64,000 nucleotides of DNA from Chitinophagaceae bacterium (GCA_020847395.1 JADLCD010000162.1:1-64000), one strand, 5' to 3'; counted from the stretch's first letter, positions 9,626-19,083 are shown. Made by a program: numbers and translations. The notes: generated from the sequence alone by a model not told the origin.

Positions 9626-9729
9626 AAATTCCGGGTATATTCAACTGATGATGCGGTTAGTTGTATTGATGGGAATATTGCAACAGCGCCGCTTTGGAAA
9701 GGGATAAAGAGGGTAGGCTGGAGCTGGTA

Positions 9730-12531
9730 TTACCTGTTTATCAAATTCACCGGCATAATAAATTCAAAGCGGTTGGCATTTTTTAATCCTGCAATACCTG
9801 CATCAAGCAACCTGCTGTAACGTATGCCAAAACTTACAGCCTGCTGGTTCCACCATTTTGTATCAAAGTACAGTTCTGCGCCTGTACTTCGTAAAGTAAA
9901 AATTTCTTTGGTGCGCAGGCTTTGAACCTGGGCATAATCAAAAAATACATTTGCCCGTATACGCGTAAAATAAACAATCTGCCCAAAACCCCAGTCAGGA
10001 TACCATAATGGGAAATGGTAATTGGCGCCCCACTTCCACATACGGGGAGCGTCATAGGCTTCATATCCTCTTGCAAACGGAAAAAGATTAGAGAAACGAT
10101 AACGGTTAACGGTATCCCGTTGCTGAAAAGCGCCGGTTAATACGAGACTGTGGTTAACCCCAATTCCCGGAAAATACAAAGAACCTGAAGCAAGCAATTG
10201 ATGCGCCTTATTGTTATCAACCATATGCCTGTAGCGCAGTAAAAAAGTTTGCGCATACCTCGGATTAATATGCTGTGTTGCTTTTTGTACCTGGCTCGTC
10301 CAGCTTATTGACGATTGCATGAATTGAAATAAAGGAGACACAAGGCTGTCTTTATATTTACCTGTAATATTTAGCTGGTTAACATTATACGAAGATGATA
10401 GTGAAAGAAATTTATACCATCTGCCGCTGGTAAAATTTAATGGAACGGTTAAACCAATATTTGCATTCACTTCATTCCAGTAAATGGTGCGGATGCTATC
10501 GCTGGTATTGCGGTTAAAAGTATAGGATGCGCCGCCGGAAATCCAGGGAAATAGAGCACCGTATGTGCCGGAAAAACCAAGCTGGTGGCTTTGTTCGTTC
10601 TCATTATAAGTATAAGAAACCTGCGATTGAAAAGTGTTCAATATATTTTCTCCATATACCGTAAAACTCCATTCCGGTTGTTCGTAATATGGCCGCCAGC
10701 TATGGAAATTAAAAGGATGACTTAGCTTGCTATACCGGGAAACAGGATAGCTGTTTTGTAGTATACTGTCAGGATTATATTTGCCCGTTTCTGATAATGC
10801 ATTCGGCACAAACATATCTGTAGCATTTACTGGTGTTTTATTCATAACAGGTTGCCAATCTGCAGTACTTAGTTGTTTTTCTTTTAACTGATAGCCTGTT
10901 GCGGTGAAGCTGCTCCAAATCAATTTGCCATTTTCGTTTATACCTGGCTGGTACGCGCCAAAATTTTCATTGGTTAACCTGCAAATATTTTTTGTGTTGA
11001 TATCTATTGCGAAAATATTATCATGTCCATCTTTTGCAGCAGAATAATATACGGTATCACCCTTAATAAAAAGATACCCGTTTACATTATAGCTCCAGGG
11101 TATAAGCGTATCAACGGCTTGGGTATTTATATTGATGGATACTATACTCATCATACCTGATTTATTCCTGGCTGACGCGATAATATAATCATCTCCATAA
11201 AATTTAGGGAAACTGTACATCTCTATATCTCCCGGAGGGGAAATCTTTTCCTGCACCTGCCCGCTTGCCGCATCAATAATATGTATGCTGTTATGCTGGT
11301 CAGGTAAAAATTCAACGGCAACTACTTTCCTGCCATCATCGGAGATGCCGGGTGTGAAATACTTGCTTTTACGGGTCAGTTGTTTAGCTGTATTGGTATT
11401 AATGTCAAGTATTTTAATAACGCTGTAATCTCTCTGGTCCCATCTTGCAGAAGGTTGTGTTGCCGTGAACACAATTTTATTTGCAGCATATGCATAATAG
11501 TCTTCATCACCAATATCTTTTACCCGCAGTTTTTTTTCATCTTTTTTTGTAAGTATATACCATGTGGGCCTTTCCCGGTATGTTTTTTTAAGAACGATGA
11601 TAGAATCCTTTCCTTTAAAATAAGGTGCTATATAATTACTGACATAGCGGTTATTGCCTTTTGTTATAAAAGCGGCATCCAAAAAAGCGGTATCCTGTTG
11701 TTGGTAAAACCGAAAAGTATTTTGCACAAAATCTTTATACGATACATTACTGTATTTTTTTACTGCTTTTTGAAAAGGATAAAATACTCCCCTGAATCTT
11801 GCGGCATCATCCGTTACCTTCATCCAGAAATGATCTCCGTATTTTTCTCTTCCGTAGGCTGTGAGTAAATATCCCAGCGCATAATGATCAGGAATGAAAT
11901 GTCGGAGTGATCCATTGCGAAGCTTCATAAAGCTATAGTCCCTGCCCGATTGCCATAGCGATCTGTATGCATTAAAAAAATAAGGTAATCTTCCCCGTCC
12001 CTGTTCACTGGCAGCCGTTTCCTGGAAAACTGCATCGCCCTCAAAAAACCAGTTGGGTATAGCGGCACTATTGGCAAGCGCCTGTCCTTCCTCACCCAGT
12101 ATAATATAGGCCAGTTTTGATAACCCCTTTCTGTAATTCATATACTGCTGCACATGCCTGTATTCATGCAGGGCGAGATTATCAACCCAGGGCAGGCTGC
12201 CGAGTGAAAAATTATCGGGAGAAGGCGTTAAATAAAATTCGCTGCGCCACGGAGCAAGCCCTACATAACCATTAGAAGTAGTGGTTTGATTTTGCAAAAC
12301 AATATTGATTTTTCTGTGGCCGTTGCCTGCCGTAGCCGAAGTTGTTGTGTTAAGATAGTGCGCAATGGCGGCGGCGCGTTGCGCGGCAGCATCAAGCCCT
12401 TCCGGAAAAATAATCTTTACCTCACTTGTTTTTATCTGCTTCCATTTTAAAGAAGGCGGGTTGCCACCAAATTGCTGGGCAAAGCCGATGGAAGTTACCA
12501 GGCTTGATAATAAAATGAGACTTAGCTTCAT
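9730..12531 (-). CDS. exported gluzincin-like metalloprotease with beta-propeller and C-terminal outer-membrane barrel
   Basis: 933 residues from the ATG at 12531 (another ATG at 12540 adds three residues); signal peptide MKLSLILLSSLVTSIGFAQ. Residues 30-290 form a metalloprotease-like domain with H122-E-Y-R-H126 and a downstream F-F-E164-G-D that fits the third zinc ligand of gluzincins. Residues about 300-560 read as TolB-like propeller blades (SYNVNGYLFIKGDTVYYSA, GISDDGRKVVAVEF). The last about 330 residues are alternating strands ending in a polar/aromatic pattern typical of an outer-membrane barrel. I infer a barrel-anchored surface or periplasmic protease. Its substrate is unknown and activity unproven. 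Confidence 0.75.
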   Translation of the reverse strand: MKLSLILLSSLVTSIGFAQQFGGNPPSLKWKQIKTSEVKIIFPEGLDAAAQRAAAIAHYLNTTTSATAGNGHRKINIVLQNQTTTSNGYVGLAPWRSEFYLTPSPDNFSLGSLPWVDNLALHEYRHVQQYMNYRKGLSKLAYIILGEEGQALANSAAIPNWFFEGDAVFQETAASEQGRGRLPYFFNAYRSLWQSGRDYSFMKLRNGSLRHFIPDHYALGYLLTAYGREKYGDHFWMKVTDDAARFRGVFYPFQKAVKKYSNVSYKDFVQNTFRFYQQQDTAFLDAAFITKGNNRYVSNYIAPYFKGKDSIIVLKKTYRERPTWYILTKKDEKKLRVKDIGDEDYYAYAANKIVFTATQPSARWDQRDYSVIKILDINTNTAKQLTRKSKYFTPGISDDGRKVVAVEFLPDQHNSIHIIDAASGQVQEKISPPGDIEMYSFPKFYGDDYIIASARNKSGMMSIVSININTQAVDTLIPWSYNVNGYLFIKGDTVYYSAAKDGHDNIFAIDINTKNICRLTNENFGAYQPGINENGKLIWSSFTATGYQLKEKQLSTADWQPVMNKTPVNATDMFVPNALSETGKYNPDSILQNSYPVSRYSKLSHPFNFHSWRPYYEQPEWSFTVYGENILNTFQSQVSYTYNENEQSHQLGFSGTYGALFPWISGGASYTFNRNTSDSIRTIYWNEVNANIGLTVPLNFTSGRWYKFLSLSSSYNVNQLNITGKYKDSLVSPLFQFMQSSISWTSQVQKATQHINPRYAQTFLLRYRHMVDNNKAHQLLASGSLYFPGIGVNHSLVLTGAFQQRDTVNRYRFSNLFPFARGYEAYDAPRMWKWGANYHFPLWYPDWGFGQIVYFTRIRANVFFDYAQVQSLRTKEIFTLRSTGAELYFDTKWWNQQAVSFGIRYSRLLDAGIAGLKNANRFEFIMPVNLINR

Positions 12532-12557
12532 GATAAGCATTATATGATAAATATACG

Positions 12558-12565
12558 TTCAAAAA
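12558..12565 (-). promoter_or_regulatory. -7 element for the metalloprotease gene
   Basis: On the minus strand this reads TATTTTTG, an exact TAnnTTTG match, 26 bp before the ATG at 12531. No good -33 partner was seen. Confidence 0.45.
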
Positions 12566-12847
12566 TAACCGGAGAAACTGAAATGTCTTTTCTATTATTA
12601 CCTGCTAAAAGATGCAATAAGGCAGGCTTTCAATTTATTTACCAGGCTCCAAATCTTATGGCCTTTTATAGCGGGAACTGCTTCTTCCCCAAAAACCTGC
12701 GTTTAATTAATGCGACTGCAGTTTGGAACAAGCCATCCTTGTGCCTCTATGTTTTGTATACAAAAATTTGAAACCTATTCCAAAAACCGGATTTTTGAAG
12801 GATTGTTGGTATTTTTAATGCTTTCCGGATTTATTGTTTTACATAAT
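12566..12847. other. divergent intergenic region
   Basis: About 280 bp between the divergent metalloprotease and LytTR genes. A plus-strand open frame at 12544-12771 has no recognisable features and overlaps the promoter, so it is not called. No clear exact -7 motif was found for the response regulator. Confidence 0.4.
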
Positions 12848-13600
12848 ATGATCAATGCTATAATAGTTGACGATGAGACCCATTGCATAGATCGCCTTTC
12901 GGGATTATTGAATGACCATTGCCGGTCTTCCGTACGGGTATTGGATAGCTTTAATACCGTTGAAAAAGCAATTGAGGGTAGTTTACGTTTGCAACCCGAC
13001 CTTGTTTTTCTTGATATGCAGATTCATGATAAAAGCGGGTTCGACTTACTGAAAGGCATAAACGAAATTAATTTTGATGTAATCTTTACCACAGCTTACG
13101 AAAAATATGCCGTGCAGGCCTTTAAGTTCAGCGCTATAGATTATTTACTTAAACCTATTGATGCGGAAGAATTAAAGAACGCTGTTGACAAAATGCAGCA
13201 GCGACTTTCTAAAGTTGAAACAGCTAAAAAAATAGATAACCTGCTGGATAATATGAAAGCTATGAATGCCGCTTCAAAGCGTATCGGCATTCATACCATA
13301 AGTGGCATCAGCTATGTGGCAGTGAGTGATATTATACGTTGCGAAAGCGATATCAATTATACCACCATCTTTCTCAAAGGCAATAAAAAAATGGTGGTTG
13401 CCAAAACATTAAAAGAGTTTGAGGAGCTGCTTACCGAATACAACTTTTTCAGGGTTCATAATTCACACCTCGTTAATCTTTCGCTGGTAAGGAATTACCA
13501 TAAGGGAAAAGGCGGGTATATTACCATGGAAGATGATAGTAATATAGATGTTTCAACACGCCGAAAAGAGGAACTGCTGAAAAAACTGGGAGGTGACTGA
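12848..13600 (+). CDS. LytTR-family response regulator (orphan)
   Basis: 250 residues from the ATG at 12848; the frame is open 46 codons further but without regulator homology. N-terminal receiver domain: acidic pair D8/D9, phosphoacceptor D56 (LVFLDMQ), conserved Thr81 and K102 (LLKPID). C-terminal LytTR DNA-binding domain (IHTISGISYVAVSDIIRCES ... FFRVHNSHLVNLSLV). In this phylum such regulators usually pair with a 7TM/5TM LytS-type kinase encoded next door; none is present here. It lies 119 bp upstream of rhaT on the same strand, so a link to rhamnose genes is possible but unsupported by family knowledge. Confidence 0.9.
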   Translation: MINAIIVDDETHCIDRLSGLLNDHCRSSVRVLDSFNTVEKAIEGSLRLQPDLVFLDMQIHDKSGFDLLKGINEINFDVIFTTAYEKYAVQAFKFSAIDYLLKPIDAEELKNAVDKMQQRLSKVETAKKIDNLLDNMKAMNAASKRIGIHTISGISYVAVSDIIRCESDINYTTIFLKGNKKMVVAKTLKEFEELLTEYNFFRVHNSHLVNLSLVRNYHKGKGGYITMEDDSNIDVSTRRKEELLKKLGGD

Positions 13601-13674
13601 TGCGTTTTGTTACAAGTGGTTAATTAACTTTAGATGGCATGACAGCACATGATGGGTTTATGATAGGCTTGCTA

Positions 13675-13682
13675 TATTTTTG
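13675..13682 (+). promoter_or_regulatory. -7 element for rhaT operon
   Basis: TATTTTTG matches TAnnTTTG exactly, 37 bp before the rhaT ATG. It suggests that rhaT starts its own transcript rather than depending only on the LytTR gene upstream. Confidence 0.45.
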
Positions 13683-13719
13683 AACGAGATTGTTTGTAGC
13701 ATATTGAAAACTTGAACGA

Positions 13720-14814
13720 ATGCAGGTAATCCTTGGAATTATTTATCACTTTATTGGCGGTTTTGCTTCCGGTAGTTTTTATATCCCTTACAAAAAAGTT
13801 AAAGGCTGGGCCTGGGAAAGTTATTGGATTGTTGGCGGTTTGTTTTCGTGGCTTATTGTTCCACCACTTGCGGCATATTTAACTATCCCTAATTTTTCTG
13901 AAATCATTAAGCATACTAATGGTACTACCATAGGTATCACTTATTTATTCGGTGTACTTTGGGGTATAGGCGGGCTCACATACGGTCTGGGTGTTCGTTA
14001 TCTTGGCGTATCTCTCGGTAGTAGTATTATTCTCGGGCTTACCATGGTACTTGGCGCGCTAATACCTTCTATCTATTACCAGTTTTCTCCCAAAGCGGGT
14101 AAAGATACTTTTGGTATGCTGGTGAGTACCAATTGGGGGCTTACTGTACTGGCAGGATTAGCCGTTTGTATAATTGGTATTATATTATGCGGAAGTGCAG
14201 GTAGTTTAAAAGAAAAAGAATTGAAGACAGCGGGCATTGATACGCATGGAGGAGCAGAAGTAAAAACAGAATATAAATTCGGGCTTGGTTTGCTGGTTGC
14301 AATTATTTCCGGCGTATTGAGCGCCTGTTTTAATTTTGGTATTGAATCTGGTAAATCAATGGCTGAAACCGCTAACGAATTATGGAAAAATGTCAACCCC
14401 GGTCAGGGGGAGTTTCTCTATCAGAATAATGTAACCTATGTAGTGATTTTGTGGGGTGGTTTAACTACCAATTTTATTTGGTGTATGCTGTTGAATGCCC
14501 GCAATAAAACTTTTGGAGATTATACAGATAAGAAAACACCATTATTGCGAAATTATATATTTTCGGCGCTGGCTGGCACTACATGGTTTCTTCAGTTTTT
14601 CTTTTACGGAATGGGAGAAAGTAAAATGGGAAATGGCCCCAGTTCGTGGATATTACATATGGCCTTCATCATTTTAGTAGCGAATATGTGGTGTGTTATT
14701 TTGATGGAATGGAAAGGCGTAAGTTCAAAAACAAAAGTTACAATTACCGCCGGCATTATTACAATAATCATTGCAGTATTGCTGGTAGGATATGGTAATT
14801 CTTTAAAACCTTAA
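13720..14814 (+). CDS. rhaT: L-rhamnose/H+ symporter
   Basis: 364-residue inner-membrane protein with about ten hydrophobic segments that imports L-rhamnose with a proton. The start MQVILGIIYHFIGGFASGSFYIPYK and the block YGLGVRYLGVSLGSSIILGL are characteristic of RhaT (DMT superfamily). Normal family length is about 344. A cytoplasmic loop (about residues 155-185) is hydrophilic. The fused aldolase/dehydrogenase follows after 25 bp, which fixes the substrate. Confidence 0.93.
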   Translation: MQVILGIIYHFIGGFASGSFYIPYKKVKGWAWESYWIVGGLFSWLIVPPLAAYLTIPNFSEIIKHTNGTTIGITYLFGVLWGIGGLTYGLGVRYLGVSLGSSIILGLTMVLGALIPSIYYQFSPKAGKDTFGMLVSTNWGLTVLAGLAVCIIGIILCGSAGSLKEKELKTAGIDTHGGAEVKTEYKFGLGLLVAIISGVLSACFNFGIESGKSMAETANELWKNVNPGQGEFLYQNNVTYVVILWGGLTTNFIWCMLLNARNKTFGDYTDKKTPLLRNYIFSALAGTTWFLQFFFYGMGESKMGNGPSSWILHMAFIILVANMWCVILMEWKGVSSKTKVTITAGIITIIIAVLLVGYGNSLKP

Positions 14815-14839
14815 TTTTTTTAAAACTAAACACTAGTTT

Positions 14840-16957
14840 ATGTCTTCTGGTACAAAAACTTTTAAGCACGTAAGTTACCTATGGGATGAAGCCAAAGCGG
14901 CCGAACTGGCGGGCGATGAAGTTGCATTGTTGATATATCGTTCTAATTTATTAGGAGCAGACCTCAGGCTCACCAACTATGGTGGAGGTAATACATCCTG
15001 TAAAGTAATAAGTAAAGATCCTTTAACCGCAACGGAAACGGAAGTAATGTGGGTGAAAGGTTCCGGTGGTGATTTGGGCACATTAAAGAAAAGCGGATTG
15101 GCAGCATTATATGTTGAAAGGTTAAGAAGTCTTAAAAAAGTATACCGTGGTCTTCAGTACGAAGATGAAATGGTGGAACTGTTCAATTACTGCATTTTTG
15201 ATTTAGCCTCAAAAGCGCCATCCATAGATACCCCGTTGCATGGTTTTCTTCCTTTTAAACATATTGACCACCTGCATCCTGATGCAGCTATCGCGATAGC
15301 TGCGGCAACAGATGGCAAGCGCATTACCAAAGAACTATTCAATGGTAAAATAGGTTGGGTAGAGTGGAGAAAACCAGGTTTTGAATTAGGACTTGAATTA
15401 AAAAAATGTCTTGATGAAAACCCTGGTATTCGCGGTATCATGCTGGGTTCTCATGGTTTGTTTACCTGGGGCGATACCGCATACGAAAGCTATATCAATA
15501 CGCTTGAAGTAATTGAAGCCTGTGCTGATTATCTTGAAAAAAATATGAAAGGCAAAACGACTTTTGGCGGAGCTAAAATTCAGTCGTTGCCTAAAAACGA
15601 CAGGTTAGATAAAGCTGCCGCGCTGGCGCCGATATTGAGAGGCTTCTGTTCTTCAAAAGTGAATATGATCGGACATTTTACTGATGATGATCGTGTGCTG
15701 GAGTTTATTAATTCAAACGACCTTAACAGGCTTGCGCCATTAGGTACAAGTTGCCCCGACCATTTTTTAAGAACAAAGATCAGCCCGCTGGTATTGAATC
15801 TTGCGCCTGAAGAATCTGTTGCTGATGTGGCTGCTGTTAAAACTAAAATTGAACCTTTGTTTGAGGCATACAGGAAAATGTATGCGGAATATTATGAAAC
15901 ATGCAAGCATCCCAATAGTCCTGCCATGCGTGATGCAAATCCTGTAGTGATTTTGTACCCGGGTGTTGGTATGTTCACTTTTTCAAAAGATAAACAAACA
16001 GCAAGAGTAGCCGCGGAATTTTATATCAACGCCATCAATGTAATGAAAGGTGCAGAAGCGGTTTCTGAATATACTTCTTTACCCCGGCAGGAAGCATTCA
16101 ATATTGAATACTGGTTGCTGGAAGAAGCGAAGCTGCAGCGTATGCCCAAGCCAAAACCATTGAGCGGTCGCATCGCATTGATTACAGGCAGCGCCGGTGG
16201 TATAGGCAAAGCCATCGCACAAAAATTTGCTGATGAAGGCGCATGTGTTATTCTCTCAGATAATAATCCTGAAAGACTGGAAGAAGCAAAAGCGGAGTTC
16301 AATAAAAAATATGGTAAGGATGTATTTACCGGAGATGTGCTTGATGTAACTATTGCTTCAACTATAGCGCAAACCATCCGAACGGCTGTATTGGCTTTTG
16401 GTGGTTTGGATATTGTGGTTAACAATGCCGGGCTCTCTATATCAAAATCAATAGAAGAACATACTGAAAAAGACTGGGACCTGTTATATGATGTATTGGT
16501 AAAAGGTCAATACATGGTTACACAGCAGGGTGTTGCGGTAATGCGTAAGCAAAGTCTTGGCGGTGATGTACTGAATATAGTAAGCAAAAACGCTTTGGTG
16601 AGTGGCCCCAATAATGCCGGCTATGGTTCTGCAAAAGCTGCACAATTGCATTTATCAAGGCTGAATGCGGCTGAGCTTGGAAAAGACCATATAAGGGTGA
16701 ACGTTGTAAATCCTGATGCAGTTATTTCCGGCAGTAATATCTGGAGCGGTGGCTGGGCTGAAGGCCGTGCAAAAGCATATGGAATTAAAATTGAAGAGTT
16801 ACCTAAATATTATGCAAGCCGCACATTGCTGAATGAAATTATTTTGCCTGATGATATTGCCAATGCATGCTTCGCGTTTGTAGGCGGCTTGCTGAATAAA
16901 TCAACAGGTAATGTATTGAATGTAGATGGCGGAGTAGCGATGGCGTTTGTGAGGTAG
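14840..16957 (+). CDS. rhaEW: bifunctional rhamnulose-1-phosphate aldolase / lactaldehyde dehydrogenase (SDR)
   Basis: 705 residues. N-terminal class II aldolase domain (about 1-420): zinc-binding pattern H-G-F-L-P-F-K-H-I-D-H-L-H near 133-147 and G-S-H-G-L-F near 203. C-terminal short-chain dehydrogenase (about 440-705): TGSAGGIG near 448, NNAG near 529, Y-G-S-A-K near 595, ending NVDGGVAMAF. In Bacillus the like-built RhaEW (YuxG) cleaves L-rhamnulose-1-phosphate to DHAP and L-lactaldehyde and oxidises the latter to lactate. The same role is expected here. The gene is 25 bp after rhaT and probably in its transcript. Confidence 0.9.
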   Translation: MSSGTKTFKHVSYLWDEAKAAELAGDEVALLIYRSNLLGADLRLTNYGGGNTSCKVISKDPLTATETEVMWVKGSGGDLGTLKKSGLAALYVERLRSLKKVYRGLQYEDEMVELFNYCIFDLASKAPSIDTPLHGFLPFKHIDHLHPDAAIAIAAATDGKRITKELFNGKIGWVEWRKPGFELGLELKKCLDENPGIRGIMLGSHGLFTWGDTAYESYINTLEVIEACADYLEKNMKGKTTFGGAKIQSLPKNDRLDKAAALAPILRGFCSSKVNMIGHFTDDDRVLEFINSNDLNRLAPLGTSCPDHFLRTKISPLVLNLAPEESVADVAAVKTKIEPLFEAYRKMYAEYYETCKHPNSPAMRDANPVVILYPGVGMFTFSKDKQTARVAAEFYINAINVMKGAEAVSEYTSLPRQEAFNIEYWLLEEAKLQRMPKPKPLSGRIALITGSAGGIGKAIAQKFADEGACVILSDNNPERLEEAKAEFNKKYGKDVFTGDVLDVTIASTIAQTIRTAVLAFGGLDIVVNNAGLSISKSIEEHTEKDWDLLYDVLVKGQYMVTQQGVAVMRKQSLGGDVLNIVSKNALVSGPNNAGYGSAKAAQLHLSRLNAAELGKDHIRVNVVNPDAVISGSNIWSGGWAEGRAKAYGIKIEELPKYYASRTLLNEIILPDDIANACFAFVGGLLNKSTGNVLNVDGGVAMAFVR

Positions 16958-17003
16958 GAGGAAGGTGTAGGGTAAAAGGTTTAGGTGTAAGGTGATTGAA
17001 TTA

Positions 17004-17188
17004 CCGTCATTCCGAACCCGCCTTCAGGTTATATTGAATTAAATGATTCTTGCGGCGGGAGAGGAATCTGCCAGGAATTTGTACTAATGCTCAGCATATG
17101 CACTACAGCCTGGAGTGTACATAGGGTTCCGAACCTTCCAAAGATTCGGAACCCTGCATAGGCTCGCAAAACGGCAAAAGGTTAAGCA
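17004..17188 (+). repeat. intergenic repeat family, copy A (degenerate)
   Basis: Begins ccgtcattccgaacccgcc, contains ttgcggcgggagaggaatct, and ends ctcgcaaaacggcaaaagg. It matches copies at 17189-17400, 44622-44770 and 44771-45094. It differs by carrying a nested perfect 11-bp inverted repeat at 17123-17155. Resembles the widespread GTCATTGCGA...GCAATCTC intergenic repeat type. Confidence 0.6.
17123..17155. repeat. perfect 11-bp inverted repeat (hairpin) inside copy A
   Basis: Arms AGGGTTCCGAA (17123-17133) and TTCGGAACCCT (17145-17155) are exact complements around an 11-nt loop. There is no T-tract, so it is not an obvious intrinsic terminator. It is absent from the other repeat copies. 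Confidence 0.75.
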
Positions 17189-17400
17189 ATTACAAACTTT
17201 GCTTTAGTGCTGGTTGTAAAACCAAAACACTTTTATCGTCACTGCGATCCCGCCTTCGGGTTGCTGTGCATTAAAACTGTGTTGCGGCGGGAGAAGCAGT
17301 CTCTGGCTTTAACAGGAGATGGCTTCGGCACGCAACATCATGCAATTATACCTTCAACCGGTGCCTCGCCATGACGGTGGAAAGTTGAGAGGATAAATAC
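17189..17400 (+). repeat. intergenic repeat family, copy B
   Basis: Unit layout: leader actttgctttagtgctggtt; then cgtcactgcgatcccgcc (17237); ttgcggcgggagaagcagtc; gagatggcttcggcacgcaac; and tgcctcgccatgacgg (end near 17377). The same ordered blocks occur at 44622-45094. It directly follows copy A, so the two form a tandem pair between the aldolase gene and rhaM. Confidence 0.7.
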
Positions 17401-17481
17401 TTTCCTTAGTGCAGGAAATAAAACAAAACACTATTAAACCTATCTGTGGGTGTGTTCACTTATCGAAAACATAACAAAAAT

Positions 17482-17796
17482 ATGCAACGCCAGGCTTTCA
17501 TATTGAAACTGCATAAAGGTTACGAGGCGGAATACAAAAAACGCCACGATGCGCTATGGCCCGAACTACAGGCATTATTAAAGCAAACGGGTATACAGGA
17601 GTATTCCATCTTCCTGGATGAACGTACCAACAACCTGTTTGGATATTTACAAATAAATGACAGCACAGCATTGGATGATTTACCCAAACATCCGGTTATG
17701 CAGCGCTGGTGGAATTATATGAAAGATATTATGGATACTAATCCGGATGCATCACCGGTTAGTATTCCTTTGAAAGAAGTTTTTTACATGCCATAA
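17482..17796 (+). CDS. rhaM: L-rhamnose mutarotase
   Basis: 104 residues from the ATG at 17482, the usual RhaM length (an upstream start at 17446 adds 12 unrelated residues). Interconverts alpha and beta anomers of L-rhamnose in the cytosol to feed the isomerase. Typical features: AFILKLHKGYEAEYKKRHDA, LWPEL, YSIFLDERTNNLFGYL and the paired Trp in HPVMQRWWNYM. rhaI starts 12 bp downstream, so they are one unit. It is separated from the aldolase gene by about 520 bp of repeats. Confidence 0.92.
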   Translation: MQRQAFILKLHKGYEAEYKKRHDALWPELQALLKQTGIQEYSIFLDERTNNLFGYLQINDSTALDDLPKHPVMQRWWNYMKDIMDTNPDASPVSIPLKEVFYMP

Positions 17797-17808
17797 AATT
17801 TTTACGAT

Positions 17809-19083
17809 ATGCAGGTAGAGCAATATAGTATAGGCAGCCATAATGAAGTCTTGTTGAAAGAGCACAAACGCAGGCTGGATTATATTTCATCAACGGTTAA
17901 AGACGCAGCAAAAATAATCGCTAAGCTGAAAGATTTCCGGGTAGCTATACCAAGCTGGGCATTGGGAACCGGCGGCACAAGGTTCGGCCGTTTTTCAGGC
18001 GGCGGTGAGCCCCGTAATCTTGAAGAAAAAATTGAGGATATTGGCTTGTTGCATAAGCTCAATCAATCCAGCGGCGCTATATCATTACATATTCCCTGGG
18101 ATATTCCTGAAAATGCTTCACACATTAAAGCGCTTGCAGCACAAAATGGCTTGCGTTTTGATGCCATGAATTCAAACACTTTCCAGGATCAGCCCAACCA
18201 GGAACTGAGCTATAAGTTCGGATCATTGCAAAATGTAAATAAAGCCATTCGCCAGCAAGCAATTGACCATAATATTGAAGTAATAAAATACGGTGTTGAA
18301 TTAGGATCAACATCATTAACCGTCTGGCTGTCGGACGGTTCATGTTTCCCGGGTCAGTTAAATTTCAGGGAAGCATTTCAGCATACCTTAAGCGGTCTGC
18401 AGGATATATATAAGGCATTACCCGGAGACTGGAAAATCTTTGTAGAATACAAAGCATTTGAACCCAATTTCTATTCTACCACAGTTGGCGATTGGGGTCA
18501 ATCGTATTTATACGCCAGCAAACTTGGGCCAAAAGCATATACATTGGTTGATCTTGGTCACCACCTGCCTAATGCGAATATTGAACAAATTGTTGCATTA
18601 TTATTGATGGAAGGAAAGCTGGGCGGTTTCCATTTCAACGATTCTAAATATGGTGATGATGATTTAACAACCGGTAGCATTAAACCTTATCAGTTGTTCC
18701 TCATTTTTAATGAGCTCGTTGAAGGCATGGATGCCAAAGGCATGGATCATGTTTCAGATATGGGTTGGATGATCGATGCATCGCATAATGTAAAAGATCC
18801 CCTGGAAGATTTATTGCAATCTGTTGAAGCGATTATGTTATCGTATGCACAGGCGTTATTTGTTGACAGGAAAGCATTAAAAGAAGCACAACAAAATAAT
18901 GATGTGGTAGCTGCACAGGAAATATTGCAAAATACTTTCCGTACAGATTTGCGTCCGCTTGTTACAGAAGCAAGGTTGCAGGCGGGTGGTGTGCTTGACC
19001 CCGTTGCTTTCTTCCGAAAAGAAAAAATAAGAGAAAAATTAATCAAAAACCGCGGAGCAAAAACAGTAGCGACAGGGTTGTAG
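17809..19083 (+). CDS. rhaI: L-rhamnose isomerase (TIM-barrel, Pseudomonas stutzeri type)
   Basis: 424 residues. Converts L-rhamnose to L-rhamnulose. This is the xylose-isomerase-like barrel form rather than the enteric RhaA form. Visible features: WALGTGGTRFGRF near 45-58, ISLHIPWD, a probable metal-ligand set VEYKAFEPNFYST, LVDLGHHLPNANIE and GGFHFNDSKYGDDDL (Glu, Asp, His, Asp). Length agrees with the roughly 430-residue P. stutzeri enzyme. It is 12 bp after rhaM. Enzymes of this group are often relaxed in substrate, but the neighbours argue for rhamnose. Confidence 0.9.
   Translation: MQVEQYSIGSHNEVLLKEHKRRLDYISSTVKDAAKIIAKLKDFRVAIPSWALGTGGTRFGRFSGGGEPRNLEEKIEDIGLLHKLNQSSGAISLHIPWDIPENASHIKALAAQNGLRFDAMNSNTFQDQPNQELSYKFGSLQNVNKAIRQQAIDHNIEVIKYGVELGSTSLTVWLSDGSCFPGQLNFREAFQHTLSGLQDIYKALPGDWKIFVEYKAFEPNFYSTTVGDWGQSYLYASKLGPKAYTLVDLGHHLPNANIEQIVALLLMEGKLGGFHFNDSKYGDDDLTTGSIKPYQLFLIFNELVEGMDAKGMDHVSDMGWMIDASHNVKDPLEDLLQSVEAIMLSYAQALFVDRKALKEAQQNNDVVAAQEILQNTFRTDLRPLVTEARLQAGGVLDPVAFFRKEKIREKLIKNRGAKTVATGL

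Noticed and set aside
12544..12771. 75-codon plus-strand frame upstream of the LytTR gene
   Set aside because: Overlaps the metalloprotease promoter and has no recognisable protein features.
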